Of a stretch of 64,000 nucleotides of DNA, positions 50,358-59,683 are shown in pieces. Position 1 is the first letter of the stretch; every line of letters begins with the position of its first letter. Source of the stretch: Microbacterium sp. BH-3-3-3 (GTDB lineage: Bacteria > Actinomycetota > Actinomycetes > Actinomycetales > Microbacteriaceae). The stretch spans positions 1,860,001 through 1,924,000 of the forward strand of contig NZ_CP017674.1 in NCBI RefSeq assembly GCF_001792815.1. Reading direction: 5' to 3'. The position numbers and the translations under genes are program-made. The notes beneath the pieces were generated by a model. The model worked only from the letters and a program-made list of their open reading frames with translations, searched no databases and was not told where the DNA came from.

Positions 50358-51815
50358 ATGTTCTCCTCCTCCCTCTCCGCCACCGAGCTCGCGCGGCAGA
50401 TCCGCTCCGGCGAGGTCTCGGCCGTCGAGACCGCCCAGCACTACCTCGACCGCCTCGACGCAGTGAATCCCGAGGTCAACGCCATCGTCTGGATCGACCG
50501 CGACGACGTGCTCCGCCGGGCGCGCGAGTCCGACGAGCGCACCCGCCGCGGCGACCACTCGCGCCCCTTCGAGGGCGTGCCGATGCCGATCAAAGACCTC
50601 GTCGCGGTGCGCGATCAGCCCCTGACCTACTCGTCGATGTCCGTCGAAGAACGACCGGCGGATGCCAACGAGATCACCGTCGACCTCATCGAAGACGCCG
50701 GCTTCGTGCTCTTCGGGCGCTCCAACAGCCCCGAGTTCGGCGCGTTGACGGCGACAGAGAACACCCGCCACGGCAAGACGCGCAACCCGTGGAACCTCGA
50801 CTTCACCTCGGGCGGATCGTCAGGCGGGGCGTCGGCGGCGGTCGCGGCCGACATCGTGCCGATCGCCAACGCCTCCGATGGTGGAGGGTCCATCCGCGTC
50901 CCCTCTGCGGCGACGGGCCTCATCGGCCTGAAGCCCAGCCGCGGACGGATCCCCAACGACGTGCGCGCGTGGGAGCACTCCACGACCGAGGGCGCGATCA
51001 CCCGCACGATCGAAGACGCGGCGGGCGTCCTCGACGCCCTCGGCCGACTCGACCCGCTGGGGTGGTATTCGGCCCCGGCTCCTGCCCGCCCGTACCTCGA
51101 GGAGATCCGCGCCGCGGGTCCGCGCCTGCGCGTCGGCCTGCTGCTCGAGGCCCCGACCGGGGTGGCCGTCGACCCCGAGAACCGCGAGGCCGCCCTCGTC
51201 GCCGCCCGCGCCCTCGAAGCGCTCGGCCACCACGTGACGCCCGTGTCGCCGTTCCTCTTCTCGGAGCGCGCCACCCGCGGGTTCGCCGACCTCATCATCA
51301 GCGCCTCGACCTGGGCTTCCCCGATCGAGGACGCCGACAAGCTCGAGTCCTACATCCGGTACCGCTACGACCGGGCCGCGTCCTTCCACGCGGGCGAATA
51401 CGCTGAGATGGCCGCCCTCCTGCAGTGGGAGACGCGCCAGGTGAACGCCCAGTGGGGGCGCGACTTCGACGTGCTGCTCACCCCGACCACGGCCGTCCCC
51501 ACCCCCCGGGTCGGATCGGTGTACGACGAGGCGAACAACGACCCCGCCGGCGAGCGCCTCACCGAGTTCTCGACGATCTCGTTCACAGCGTTCTGCAACA
51601 TCGCCGGGCTCCCCGCGATCTCGCTCCCCGTGCACACGGGCGCGAACGGCATGCCCCTCGGCGCACAGCTGGTGGGAGCCCCCTACGACGAGGCGGCCCT
51701 GCTGCGCGTGGGCGCGGAACTCGAGCCCGTCTTCGACTGGCAGCACCGTCAGGCGCCCCTCGCGCGCGGTGCCGCCTTCGCCGGAAACGCGTCGACCCGG
51801 GTCACCGGCGACTGA
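50358..51815 (+). CDS. Amidase-signature enzyme
   Basis: 485 residues, standard length. Triad: Lys79 in GVPMPIKDLVAV, cis-Ser in SGGSSGGASAAVA (about residue 155), nucleophile Ser in DGGGSIRVPSAA (about 178). It cleaves a carboxamide; the substrate is open. It lies between the binding protein and the permeases of the same importer, so its substrate is probably what the importer delivers. Its stop overlaps the permease ATG by one base (TGATG). Confidence 0.92.
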   Translation: MFSSSLSATELARQIRSGEVSAVETAQHYLDRLDAVNPEVNAIVWIDRDDVLRRARESDERTRRGDHSRPFEGVPMPIKDLVAVRDQPLTYSSMSVEERPADANEITVDLIEDAGFVLFGRSNSPEFGALTATENTRHGKTRNPWNLDFTSGGSSGGASAAVAADIVPIANASDGGGSIRVPSAATGLIGLKPSRGRIPNDVRAWEHSTTEGAITRTIEDAAGVLDALGRLDPLGWYSAPAPARPYLEEIRAAGPRLRVGLLLEAPTGVAVDPENREAALVAARALEALGHHVTPVSPFLFSERATRGFADLIISASTWASPIEDADKLESYIRYRYDRAASFHAGEYAEMAALLQWETRQVNAQWGRDFDVLLTPTTAVPTPRVGSVYDEANNDPAGERLTEFSTISFTAFCNIAGLPAISLPVHTGANGMPLGAQLVGAPYDEAALLRVGAELEPVFDWQHRQAPLARGAAFAGNASTRVTGD

Positions 51816-52834
51816 TGTCGGGCGTCGATCTCTCGGTGATCGCCGAGGCCCCCGCTCCGCCGGTCTGCCGGCGCGGAGGGGGCAGCGGCTGGGGCGCCTT
51901 CGCGCTCCGCCGCCTCGGCGGCCTCGTGCTCTCGCTCGGACTGCTGGTGGTGCTGACCTTCCTCATCGTCCCCCTCATCCCGGGAGACCCCGCCGTGGCG
52001 ATCCTCGGCGCCAACGCCTCTCCCGACGCCGTCGCGGCGCTCCGCGAGCGCTTGCACCTCGACCAGCCGCTGCCGCTGCAGTTCCTCGACTACCTGAGGG
52101 GTCTGGCGACCTTCGACCTCGGCCAGAGCTTCCGGTACAACACACCCGTGACCACCACCATCGCGACGAAGCTGCCGTACACCGCGACCACCGCCCTCGG
52201 GGCGATCCTGCTCGTCATCGTCATCGCGATCCCGGTCGGCATGACGATCGGCGTGCTCACCCGCAGCGGTCGGCGCCCCTGGCTCGCCGTCGGGTTCGGC
52301 ACGGTGGCCGGTTTCTTCGCCTCGGTCCCGGCCTATGTCGCCGGCACCCTGCTGGTGGTGGTCTTCGCGATCTGGCTCAAGGTGCTCCCCGCCGGAGGAG
52401 CAGCCACCCAGTCCGCCTACGTCCTGCCCATCGTCGCGCTCGCCCTCGGTCCGACCTTCGCCGTCGCCCGCGTGGTGGTGCAGGAGACCTACGCGGTCCT
52501 GCAGCAGGACTACATGCGCACCGCGCGCGGGCGTCGCCTCGACGCCGCGCGGCTCTACATCCGCCACGCCCTGCCGAACCTCATGGCCAGCACCCTCACC
52601 CTCACCGGCTTGATCCTCGCGAGCATGCTGGGCGGTGCCATCGTCATCGAGACGGTCTTCAGCCTCCCCGGTCTCGGCCTCGAGGTGGTCCAGGCGATCA
52701 TCTTCCGCGACTTCCCCGTGATCCAGGGGATCGTCCTCACCGTGGGCGCCCTCGCCATCGGCATCAATCTGCTCATCGACGTGATCCTGGGCCTCATCGA
52801 CCCGCGCACCCTCGGAGGCTCGACGCATGTCTGA
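51815..52834 (+). CDS. ABC transporter permease (DppB-like)
   Basis: 339 residues from ATG 51815. A 30-residue Pro/Gly-rich cytoplasmic start precedes the DppB core: FALRRLGGLVLSLGLLVVLT, LIPGDPAVAILGANASPDAV, FRYNTPVTTTIATKLPYT, and the EAA loop YMRTARGRRLDAARLYIRHALPN. Six transmembrane helices. It overlaps the fused permease-ATPase by eight bases. Confidence 0.92.
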   Translation: MSGVDLSVIAEAPAPPVCRRGGGSGWGAFALRRLGGLVLSLGLLVVLTFLIVPLIPGDPAVAILGANASPDAVAALRERLHLDQPLPLQFLDYLRGLATFDLGQSFRYNTPVTTTIATKLPYTATTALGAILLVIVIAIPVGMTIGVLTRSGRRPWLAVGFGTVAGFFASVPAYVAGTLLVVVFAIWLKVLPAGGAATQSAYVLPIVALALGPTFAVARVVVQETYAVLQQDYMRTARGRRLDAARLYIRHALPNLMASTLTLTGLILASMLGGAIVIETVFSLPGLGLEVVQAIIFRDFPVIQGIVLTVGALAIGINLLIDVILGLIDPRTLGGSTHV

Positions 52835-54509
52835 TCGACGCACCCGCCGCATTCCGGCATCGCTCATCGCCGGGCTCATCATGCTGGGCCTTCTCGTGGT
52901 GATCGCCGTGATCGCCCCGATCCTCTGGGGCGCGGCCGCGACGACCGTCACCCCCGACACCCGCTCCGCCCCCTCGGCCGCGCACTGGCTCGGCACCGAC
53001 GACCTCGGTCGCGACGTGCTCGCGCGCACCCTCGTGGCCACGCGCCTGACCCTGCTGATGGCCGCCGCGGCGACCGCGGGCTCGGTCGTCCTCGGCGTCC
53101 TGATCGGTGGTCTCGTGTGGGTCGGCCCCCGCTGGGTGCGCGAGGCGGTGCTGCGCGTGATCGATTCCAGCGTCGCTTTCCCCTCGCTCATCCTCGCCCT
53201 CGTCATCGCCGCGATCCTCGGTGCCGGCACCGCCTCGGCGATCGTGGCGATCGCCGTCGCGGGAGTGCCGAGCTTCGCGCGCATCACCTCGAACATGACC
53301 GGCGCCGTCGCCAATCGCGACTACGTCGGCACGGCCCGCCTCCTCGGCGTCCCGCGCTTCCGCCTGTTCACCCGCCACCTGCTCCCCAACATCTCGGGGC
53401 CGCTGCTCGTGCTCATCGCGTCGAGCTTCGCCCTCACCCTGCTCGACATCTCGAGCCTGTCGTTCGTGGGTCTGGGGGTGCAGAGTCCCGAGTTCGACTG
53501 GGGGCGCCTCCTCAACGAGGGACTCCCCGCCGTGTACTCGCAGCCCCTGCAGGTGATGGGCCCCTCGGTCATGCTCGTCTTCGCCGGCGTCGCCGCGATG
53601 CTCACCGGCGACGGCCTGGCCGTGTACCTCGACCCCCGCAGTTCCCGCGCGGCCCGATCGACCCTCGGCCCTCGCGCCGCGCGCGGCTCCTCGGCGCGCC
53701 CCGACGCGCTCGTCGAGGTCAGGGGCCTCACCGTCCGCGCCCCGAACGGCAAGACGCTGGTCGACGGCATCTCGTTCGAGATCGGGCCGGGTGAGATCCT
53801 CGGTCTCGTTGGCGAATCCGGTTCCGGCAAGTCGATGACCGCGATGTCGCTCGCCCGCCTTCAGGCCGACGGAGTGACGGTGGATGCCGAGATCCTCCGC
53901 CTCGACGACCTCGACCTCCTCTCGGGCGGCCACCGCTCACGTCTCGCGAAGGAGATCGGACTCGTCTACCAGGACCCTGGCTCGACCTTCAATCCGGCCC
54001 TGCGGATGGGGGCCCAGCTCACCGAGGTCGCCCGCGTGCACCTCGGGCTCTCCCGCCGTGCGGCGCGCGACACCCTCAGCGAGGGCCTCGGCGAGATGCG
54101 CATCCGCGAACCCGAGAAGGTGATGGGCCAGCACCCCTTCCAGCTCTCGGGCGGAATGCTCCAGCGCGCCGGGATCGCCAGCTCGCTCGTCACCGACCCG
54201 AAGCTGCTCATCGCCGACGAGCCCACCACTGCGCTCGATGTCACCGTGCAGGCCGACGTGCTGCGGCAACTTCGCCGCCTGAACCGCGACCACGGCACCG
54301 CCGTGCTGTTCATCTCGCACGACATCGGCGTGGTCGAGGCGTTGTGCGACCGCGTGCTCGTGATGCGTACCGGCGAGATCGTCGAGCGTCTGACCGCCGA
54401 TCAGCTGCGCCGTCGCGAGGTCGAGCACCCGTACACGAGCGCGCTGCTCGCCTCCACCCCGACCCTGAAGACCACGCCCCGCCCCATCGAGGAGCACGAC
54501 CGTGTCTGA
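52827..54509 (+). CDS. Fused ABC permease-ATPase (DppC-DppD type)
   Basis: 560 residues. Residues about 1-275 are DppC-like: HWLGTDDLGRDVLARTL, EAA-loop GTARLLGVPRFRLFTRHLLPN. Residues about 290-560 are DppD-like: Walker A GESGSGKS, signature LSGGMLQRAGIASSL, Walker [19 protein letters not shown]. The same domain fusion as 25238-27034, but the sequences differ clearly, so this is not a recent duplication. It pairs with the DppF-like ATPase encoded next. Confidence 0.92.
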   Translation: MSDRRTRRIPASLIAGLIMLGLLVVIAVIAPILWGAAATTVTPDTRSAPSAAHWLGTDDLGRDVLARTLVATRLTLLMAAAATAGSVVLGVLIGGLVWVGPRWVREAVLRVIDSSVAFPSLILALVIAAILGAGTASAIVAIAVAGVPSFARITSNMTGAVANRDYVGTARLLGVPRFRLFTRHLLPNISGPLLVLIASSFALTLLDISSLSFVGLGVQSPEFDWGRLLNEGLPAVYSQPLQVMGPSVMLVFAGVAAMLTGDGLAVYLDPRSSRAARSTLGPRAARGSSARPDALVEVRGLTVRAPNGKTLVDGISFEIGPGEILGLVGESGSGKSMTAMSLARLQADGVTVDAEILRLDDLDLLSGGHRSRLAKEIGLVYQDPGSTFNPALRMGAQLTEVARVHLGLSRRAARDTLSEGLGEMRIREPEKVMGQHPFQLSGGMLQRAGIASSLVTDPKLLIADEPTTALDVTVQADVLRQLRRLNRDHGTAVLFISHDIGVVEALCDRVLVMRTGEIVERLTADQLRRREVEHPYTSALLASTPTLKTTPRPIEEHDRV

Positions 54510-55350
54510 CACCTCTCTTCTGCGCATCACCGGTCTCTCCGTCGACCTGGGTCACGGCATCCGGAGCACGCGCGTTCTGCACGATGTGGACCTCGGGGTC
54601 GAGCGGGGTCGCACGGTCGGCATCGTCGGCGAGTCGGGCTCGGGCAAGTCGACGCTGGCGAAGACGATCGTCGGGCTCCATCGGGTCGCAGCCGGTTCCG
54701 TCGTCTTCGACGGCGTCGAGCTCGCGTCCGCGCCGCGCGCGACCGTGGCCGCGGTGCGGCGGCGTGTGCAGTACGTCCCGCAGGATCCGTACTCCTCGCT
54801 CGACCCCCGACGCACGATCGGGCAGACGCTCGCCGAGGCGATCGACCCCGTCGGTGCGCGACAGCGGCGCCACCACGCGCGGATCGTCGAGGTCCTGGCA
54901 TCCGTCGCTCTGGGGGCGGATGCCGTCGACCGCTACCCCCACGAATTCTCGGGCGGTCAGCGCCAACGCATCGCCATCGCGCGAGCCCTCGCCGTGAACC
55001 CCGACGTCATCGTGGCCGACGAGATCACCTCGGCGCTCGACGTCTCGACCCAGGCCGAGATCCTGCGGCTGCTCGAGAAGCTGCAGCGCGAGCGGAACCT
55101 CACGATGCTCTTCATCTCGCACAACCTCGCCGTCGTCGAGCAGCTGTGCGACGAGGTGGTCGTGCTGCTGCACGGGGGCATCGTGGAGCAGGGGCCGATC
55201 GCCGAGGTGTTCGCGGATCCGCGTGAGGCGTACACGCGGCGGCTCCTCGAGTCGGTGCCCGGCGGGGCGGCATTCGACGTGACGGCGCCGGTGGTCACCG
55301 CGGCGGTGCAGACGATGCCCGCTCGAGGACGGCGGCGAGGGTTACGATGA
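54502..55350 (+). CDS. Peptide-type ABC transporter ATPase (DppF-like)
   Basis: 282 residues from GTG 54502, overlapping the previous gene by eight bases. Walker A GESGSGKST, Q-loop VQYVPQDPYSSLDPRRTI, signature FSGGQRQRIAIARAL, Walker B IVADEITSALD (Glu followed by I-T instead of P-T), switch His in FISHNLAVV. Ends with AYTRRLLESVPGG. Last gene of the importer operon. Confidence 0.92.
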   Translation: MSDTSLLRITGLSVDLGHGIRSTRVLHDVDLGVERGRTVGIVGESGSGKSTLAKTIVGLHRVAAGSVVFDGVELASAPRATVAAVRRRVQYVPQDPYSSLDPRRTIGQTLAEAIDPVGARQRRHHARIVEVLASVALGADAVDRYPHEFSGGQRQRIAIARALAVNPDVIVADEITSALDVSTQAEILRLLEKLQRERNLTMLFISHNLAVVEQLCDEVVVLLHGGIVEQGPIAEVFADPREAYTRRLLESVPGGAAFDVTAPVVTAAVQTMPARGRRRGLR

Positions 55351-55401
55351 CCCGACTGGAAGGTCAGAAGCCGCCGGGTCGAGGCTTCGATCGGATGCCG
55401 G

Positions 55402-56385
55402 TCATGTCGTGACGATGTCGACGACGGCACCGCGTCCCGCGCTCCCCACCACGCGCGAGACGCAGCAGCACATCTTCGAGCGCGCGTCTTTCTGCCGCTC
55501 GCTGTAGAACACGTCGCGGTGGTCGATGTCGCCGTCGAGCCCGACGATTCGCACCTCGCACAGGCCGCATTCACCCTTGCGGCAGTCCCAGAGCATGTCG
55601 GCACCGGCAGCTTCGAGCGCCTCAAGCATCGACTGGTCGGGGCGCACTCGAGCCTCGAGGCCGGTCGCGGGGATGCGGACCGTGAACTCCTGCGCGTCGA
55701 ACCACCCGCTGTTGCCGAAGGTCTCCATGCGGAGATCCGCGATGGGGCGGCGACGACTCATCCACTCGCGTCGCACGGCATCCATCAGGCGGATCGGTCC
55801 GCAGACGTACACCTCCGTCCCGGGCGCGATGGAGTCGACCAGGTCGGGGATCGACAGCGACGTGCCCTCGTCGCGCACGTGCAGACGCAGCCGCTCGCCG
55901 TGCGCCTCGCGCAGGTCTTCGACGTAGGCCATGAGCGGGCGACTGCGACCGGCGTACAGCAGTCGGTAGTCCGCACCGCGAGCCTGCAGACCGGCTGCCA
56001 TCCCCACCATCGCGGTGATGCCCACGCCCCCGGCGATCAGCACGTAGCGGTCGGCGCCGGGTCTGAGGGGGAAGTCGTTCAGCGGCTGGGTGAGCTCCAG
56101 CCGGTCGCCCGGGGCGAGCGCGTTCATGACCGCGGCACCGCCTCGGCTCACGGGGGACGTGTAGACGCTGAGGGCGATGCGGCGCCCGCCGTCGGTGGCA
56201 TCCACGATCGAATACGACCGGCGGTCGCGCTCGCCCGCGATCGACAGGCGCACATCGACGTGCGCGCCGGGGGTCACCGCGACCGGCTGGTCGACGTCGA
56301 TCTCGATACGACGGATCTCGGGGGTCAGGGCTCGGGATGCCGCGACGATGCCGCCCTGCCAAGCCTCGCTGCGCGAGACCGCCAC
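55402..56385 (-). CDS. Vanillate O-demethylase-type oxidoreductase (reductase component)
   Basis: 327 residues from GTG 56385, one base after the Rieske gene stop. FMN/FAD domain (RRSYSIVDA, GGAAVMNAL), NAD domain with VLIAGGVGITAMVGMAAGL, and a C-terminal plant-type [2Fe-2S] ferredoxin domain with CRKGECGLC. This is the VanB/PobB architecture: it passes electrons from NADH to the Rieske oxygenase. It is co-expressed with the oxygenase gene next to it, so they form the two-component enzyme. Confidence 0.9.
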   Translation of the reverse strand: MAVSRSEAWQGGIVAASRALTPEIRRIEIDVDQPVAVTPGAHVDVRLSIAGERDRRSYSIVDATDGGRRIALSVYTSPVSRGGAAVMNALAPGDRLELTQPLNDFPLRPGADRYVLIAGGVGITAMVGMAAGLQARGADYRLLYAGRSRPLMAYVEDLREAHGERLRLHVRDEGTSLSIPDLVDSIAPGTEVYVCGPIRLMDAVRREWMSRRRPIADLRMETFGNSGWFDAQEFTVRIPATGLEARVRPDQSMLEALEAAGADMLWDCRKGECGLCEVRIVGLDGDIDHRDVFYSERQKDARSKMCCCVSRVVGSAGRGAVVDIVTT

Positions 56386-56386
56386 C

Positions 56387-57496
56387 TCAGCGCACCACCT
56401 GGGCGCCCGCGCGCGGGGCCGGGGCATGATCGCGGCCTTCGGCGAGCAGCATCCGCTCGAGGATCCGGCGCACCCACATGCCGCCGGCGTCGATGTTCAG
56501 GCTGTAGAACTCGTAATCGGGATTGGCGTCGATAGCGGCCTGCTGAGCGGCGAGCATCGCCTCGTCTTCGCCGAACACTCCGTGCACGCCGTCGCGCAGC
56601 TGCGTCGTGATGAGCTGGCTGTCGAGGCGGTAATTGCGCTGGAACGACCAGAAGTAGTGGCTCGAGCGCGCGGTCTCGGGCGTGATGGTGTTCATCACGT
56701 AGCCGTTGACACCCTGAGACCGGTCACCCTCCGGCGCACCCGTGCCGGCCTTGGCGACGCCCACATCGATGCAGATCGTCGAGGGGGCCTCGAAGTGGAT
56801 GATCTGCCAGCGGTCGACCCGCCCCTCGAAGCCGGGGAAGCGATCGCGCATGTTCTTCAGCCAAAATGGCGGCGCCTCGATGTCGTGCATCCAGCGTTCG
56901 ACCGTCACGGTGGTGTCGGTGTGGCTGGTGACGAACTCGCTCTCGCTGAGCTCCTTCTGGCCGATGCTGCTCGAGTGCACGAACTCCTCGTGGGTGAGGT
57001 CCATCAGGTTGTCGAGCACGAGCTGGTAGTTGCACGGAGCGTGGATGGTGAGGCCGTCGCCGGTCCACGCGGCATCCGTCATCTGGTGCATGTCGGGAAT
57101 GAGGTCGGGGTCGGCCAGCGCCGGGTCGCCCACCCAGACCCACACGTAGCGGTAGCGGTCGACCACGGGGAACGAAGGCACGAGCGCGCTGGGGTTGACC
57201 GTCTCCTGGGCGGGCATGGAGGTGCAGCGGCCCCGGGCGTCGTAGGTGATGCCGTGGTAGGGGCAGCGGATGTCTTCGGGGCCGACCAGAGCGCCTTGTG
57301 ACAGCGGTGCGAGGCGGTGCCAGCAGGCATCCGCCAGGGCGACGGCCCGACCGTCCTCCGTCCGGTAGAGCGCGAGGGGCCGGCCCGCGACAGTGCGGGC
57401 CAGGATCTTCTTGCGGCCCACCTCGTGGTCCCAGGCGGCGACGTACCAGGCGTTGCGCGGGTGGTCGAGAAGCTTCGCCGTCACTGTCTGCTGCAT
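56387..57496 (-). CDS. Rieske oxygenase, vanillate O-demethylase-like (VanA type)
   Basis: 369 residues from ATG 57496. Rieske cluster Cys58-Trp-His60 with Cys78-x2-His81, mononuclear iron site His169 and His174 in DNLMDLTHEEFVH (Asp166 bridge). The length and the HAPCNYQLVLDN and RWMHDIEAP stretches resemble VanA, which demethylates vanillate or other methoxy-aromatic acids; related enzymes act on dicamba and caffeine-like substrates, so the substrate is open. Single-subunit alpha3 type (no beta subunit). Divergent from a PadR regulator. Confidence 0.9.
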   Translation of the reverse strand: MQQTVTAKLLDHPRNAWYVAAWDHEVGRKKILARTVAGRPLALYRTEDGRAVALADACWHRLAPLSQGALVGPEDIRCPYHGITYDARGRCTSMPAQETVNPSALVPSFPVVDRYRYVWVWVGDPALADPDLIPDMHQMTDAAWTGDGLTIHAPCNYQLVLDNLMDLTHEEFVHSSSIGQKELSESEFVTSHTDTTVTVERWMHDIEAPPFWLKNMRDRFPGFEGRVDRWQIIHFEAPSTICIDVGVAKAGTGAPEGDRSQGVNGYVMNTITPETARSSHYFWSFQRNYRLDSQLITTQLRDGVHGVFGEDEAMLAAQQAAIDANPDYEFYSLNIDAGGMWVRRILERMLLAEGRDHAPAPRAGAQVVR

Positions 57497-57514
57497 GGGA
57501 CCCCTTCGTCCAAT

Positions 57515-57530
57515 AACTATCTCAATAGGT
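57515..57530. promoter_or_regulatory. Candidate PadR operator
   Basis: AACTAT-CTCA-ATAGGT: 6-bp arms with one mismatch, in the 89-bp spacer between the Rieske and PadR genes, the most AT-rich part of the spacer. Confidence 0.4.
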
Positions 57531-57585
57531 ATAGAGGAGAAGATACGGTGGATGCCGAGTACTCGCAAGCATTCGAGGAGGCGCG

Positions 57586-58173
57586 ATGAGCCTGAGATAC
57601 GCCCTCCTGGCGCTGCTGACGGCGCAACCCATGACCGGATACGACCTCGCGAAGGCGTTCCACGTCTCGGTCGGTCATGTGTGGCACGCCCCCGATTCGC
57701 AGATCTACCCCGAGCTCAAGCGGATGGTCGCCGACGGACTGCTCGTCGACGAGGCCGTGCCGTGGGGACCGACCTCCACGAAAACGCAGTACAGCGTCAC
57801 CGACGACGGCCTCGACGCGTTCCGTGCCTGGATGAACGAGCCCATCGAGTACGCCCGAGAACGCGACCCGGCGCACCTGCGCGCCGCCTACTTCGAGTGG
57901 GCCGACCCCGACGCCGCCCGCAGGCACCTCAAGGGGCACATCGCCCAGTACGAGGTACGCCGCGTGCAGTGGCAGGCCCAGCTCGACTCCATCCGGCGGC
58001 GTTCGCACCCGATCCTCGCGCGCCGGCTCGAGACCGATACCGACCACGACCCGGAGGCGGTCGTGGCCTTCAAGGTCTTCACTTACGAGGGATTCCTCGA
58101 CAGAGCCGAGGGCGAGATCGCCTGGGCACGGCGCGGTCTCGAACTGCTCGACCGCCTGCACCCCCGCGCCTGA
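57586..58173 (+). CDS. PadR-family regulator
   Basis: 195 residues from ATG 57586, preceded by GAGGAGG. PadR winged helix: YALLALLTAQPMTGYDLAKAF, HAPDSQIYPELKRMVADGLL, then a C-terminal antiparallel helical dimer domain (Vir_act_alpha_C-like). PadR proteins commonly repress phenolic-acid stress genes; divergent position suggests it controls the Rieske demethylase in response to a phenolic acid. Confidence 0.9.
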   Translation: MSLRYALLALLTAQPMTGYDLAKAFHVSVGHVWHAPDSQIYPELKRMVADGLLVDEAVPWGPTSTKTQYSVTDDGLDAFRAWMNEPIEYARERDPAHLRAAYFEWADPDAARRHLKGHIAQYEVRRVQWQAQLDSIRRRSHPILARRLETDTDHDPEAVVAFKVFTYEGFLDRAEGEIAWARRGLELLDRLHPRA

Positions 58174-58201
58174 GCGGCGCCCGCCTCGCCGGCCGGCGCC
58201 G

Positions 58202-58675
58202 TCAGTCCTCGTCGGGGAAGGCGACCACTCGCAGCAGGCGCGCCAACTCGGCGCGGTCGACACTCGAGAGCCCGACGTGGGCTCGTCGCTCCCCCGCTTC
58301 GACATCGGCCTGCGCGCGTCGGTAGAGCGAGCGACCGGCGAGGGTCGCGGACACGACGTTCGCGCGTCGATCGCGCGGGTCGGGCTCGCGCGCGACGAGT
58401 CCGCGACGCTCGAGGTCGTCGATCAGGGCGACCACCTGACTCGGGTCCAGACGCAGGAAGGCGGCCAGTTCGCGCTGCGACGGCCGGCCGCCCGTGACGG
58501 CGAGCGCCAGCACCGAATACGAGCGCACCTTCAGCTCGTGCGCCGCGAGCGCCGCGTTGCCGACCGCCTGCGACACGGCCGAGGCGCGCGCCAGCAGGAA
58601 GCCGAGGTCGTCGGCGAGGGGAGCGTGCTCCAGGCGCGAGGCCTCGGCGGGCTCACCGGAGGGCACAGTGGTCAT
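58202..58675 (-). CDS. MarR-family regulator
   Basis: 157 residues from ATG 58675, six bases after TACACT (minus strand, 58682-58687). Winged-helix MarR fold: VRSYSVLALAVTGG, SQRELAAFLRLDPSQVVALIDDLERRGLV, REPDPRDRRANVVSATLAG. It is divergent from the SDR/amidohydrolase/MaoC/CoA-ligase operon. MarR repressors here often respond to aromatic acids or their CoA thioesters. It is convergent with the PadR gene (28-bp gap). Confidence 0.9.
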   Translation of the reverse strand: MTTVPSGEPAEASRLEHAPLADDLGFLLARASAVSQAVGNAALAAHELKVRSYSVLALAVTGGRPSQRELAAFLRLDPSQVVALIDDLERRGLVAREPDPRDRRANVVSATLAGRSLYRRAQADVEAGERRAHVGLSSVDRAELARLLRVVAFPDED

Positions 58676-58753
58676 GCGGACAGTGTAGCGAAGACCAATC
58701 ATTGACATTTTCAACGAAAGAGTGTCACGATGTCCCCGATCGAAGGAGTCACC

Positions 58754-59683
58754 ATGACGCTCACCGGCAAAGTTGCCATCGTCACCGGTTCGGGTCGCGG
58801 CCTGGGCCTCGCCTACGCCCAGGAACTGTCCCGCCAGGGCGCGGCCGTCGTCATCAACGACGTGGACGCCGCCACTGCCGATGCCGCGGTGAAGACAATC
58901 GTCGACGCGGGCGGCCAGGCGGTCGCGGTGGTCGCGCCGGTCGGTCCGACCGAGACCGCCGACGCGCTCGTCGCGGCGGCCGTCGACACCTTCGGCCGTC
59001 TCGACATCCTCGTCACCAATGCCGGGGTGCTGCGCGACACCGTGCTGTGGAAGATGAGCGACGACGACTTCGACACCGTCATCGGCGTGCACCTGCGCGG
59101 AACCTTCACCACGGTGCGCGCCGCGGCGACGTACATGCGGCAGAATGAGATCGCCGGCCGCATCATCTGCATCGGCTCGCCCACCGGTCAGCGCGGCAAC
59201 TTCGGCCAGACCAACTACGCCGCGGCCAAGGCGGGCATCGTCGGGATGGTGCGCACCTGGGCCCTCGAACTGAAGAAGGCCGGCATCGCCGTCAACGCGG
59301 TCATCCCGGTCGCAGCCACGGCGATGACCGCGACGGTGCCCTACTTCGCCGCGGCCGTCGAGGCCGAGGCTGCGAGCGAGCCCATGCCCGCGTTCTTCCG
59401 ACACGACCTGGGCTTCGGCACCTCGGACGACGTCGCGGGACTCATCGCCTTCCTCGCCTCCGATGCGGCAGCCGGGGTGAGCGGCCAAGCGATCGGCATC
59501 GGCGGCGATCGCCTGCAGCTGTGGTCGCACCCCGAGCCCGTCGCCACGGCCTACCGCGAGAGCGGTTGGAGCGCCGAGTCCCTCGCCGCGGGCTTCGCCG
59601 AGGCCATCGGCGACCTGCAGAGCGTGGGCGAGCGCTTCCCCGCCCTCCCCGTCGAGCTCCAGCGCCCCGTCCCCACCGCGTGA
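58754..59683 (+). CDS. Short-chain dehydrogenase (3-hydroxyacyl-CoA dehydrogenase-like)
   Basis: 309 residues from ATG 58754 (GAAGGAG five bases upstream; ATG 58730 lacks a ribosome site). TGSGRGLGLAYAQEL cofactor loop, ILVTNAGVLRD, catalytic Ser in CIGSPTGQRGN and Tyr-x3-Lys in TNYAAAKAGIVG. The NAGVLRD...KMSDDDFDTVIGVHLRGTF stretch resembles the N-terminal dehydrogenase domain of peroxisomal multifunctional enzymes (HSD17B4-like). Together with MaoC it could carry out hydration and oxidation steps of a CoA-ester beta-oxidation. First gene of its operon. Confidence 0.88.
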   Translation: MTLTGKVAIVTGSGRGLGLAYAQELSRQGAAVVINDVDAATADAAVKTIVDAGGQAVAVVAPVGPTETADALVAAAVDTFGRLDILVTNAGVLRDTVLWKMSDDDFDTVIGVHLRGTFTTVRAAATYMRQNEIAGRIICIGSPTGQRGNFGQTNYAAAKAGIVGMVRTWALELKKAGIAVNAVIPVAATAMTATVPYFAAAVEAEAASEPMPAFFRHDLGFGTSDDVAGLIAFLASDAAAGVSGQAIGIGGDRLQLWSHPEPVATAYRESGWSAESLAAGFAEAIGDLQSVGERFPALPVELQRPVPTA

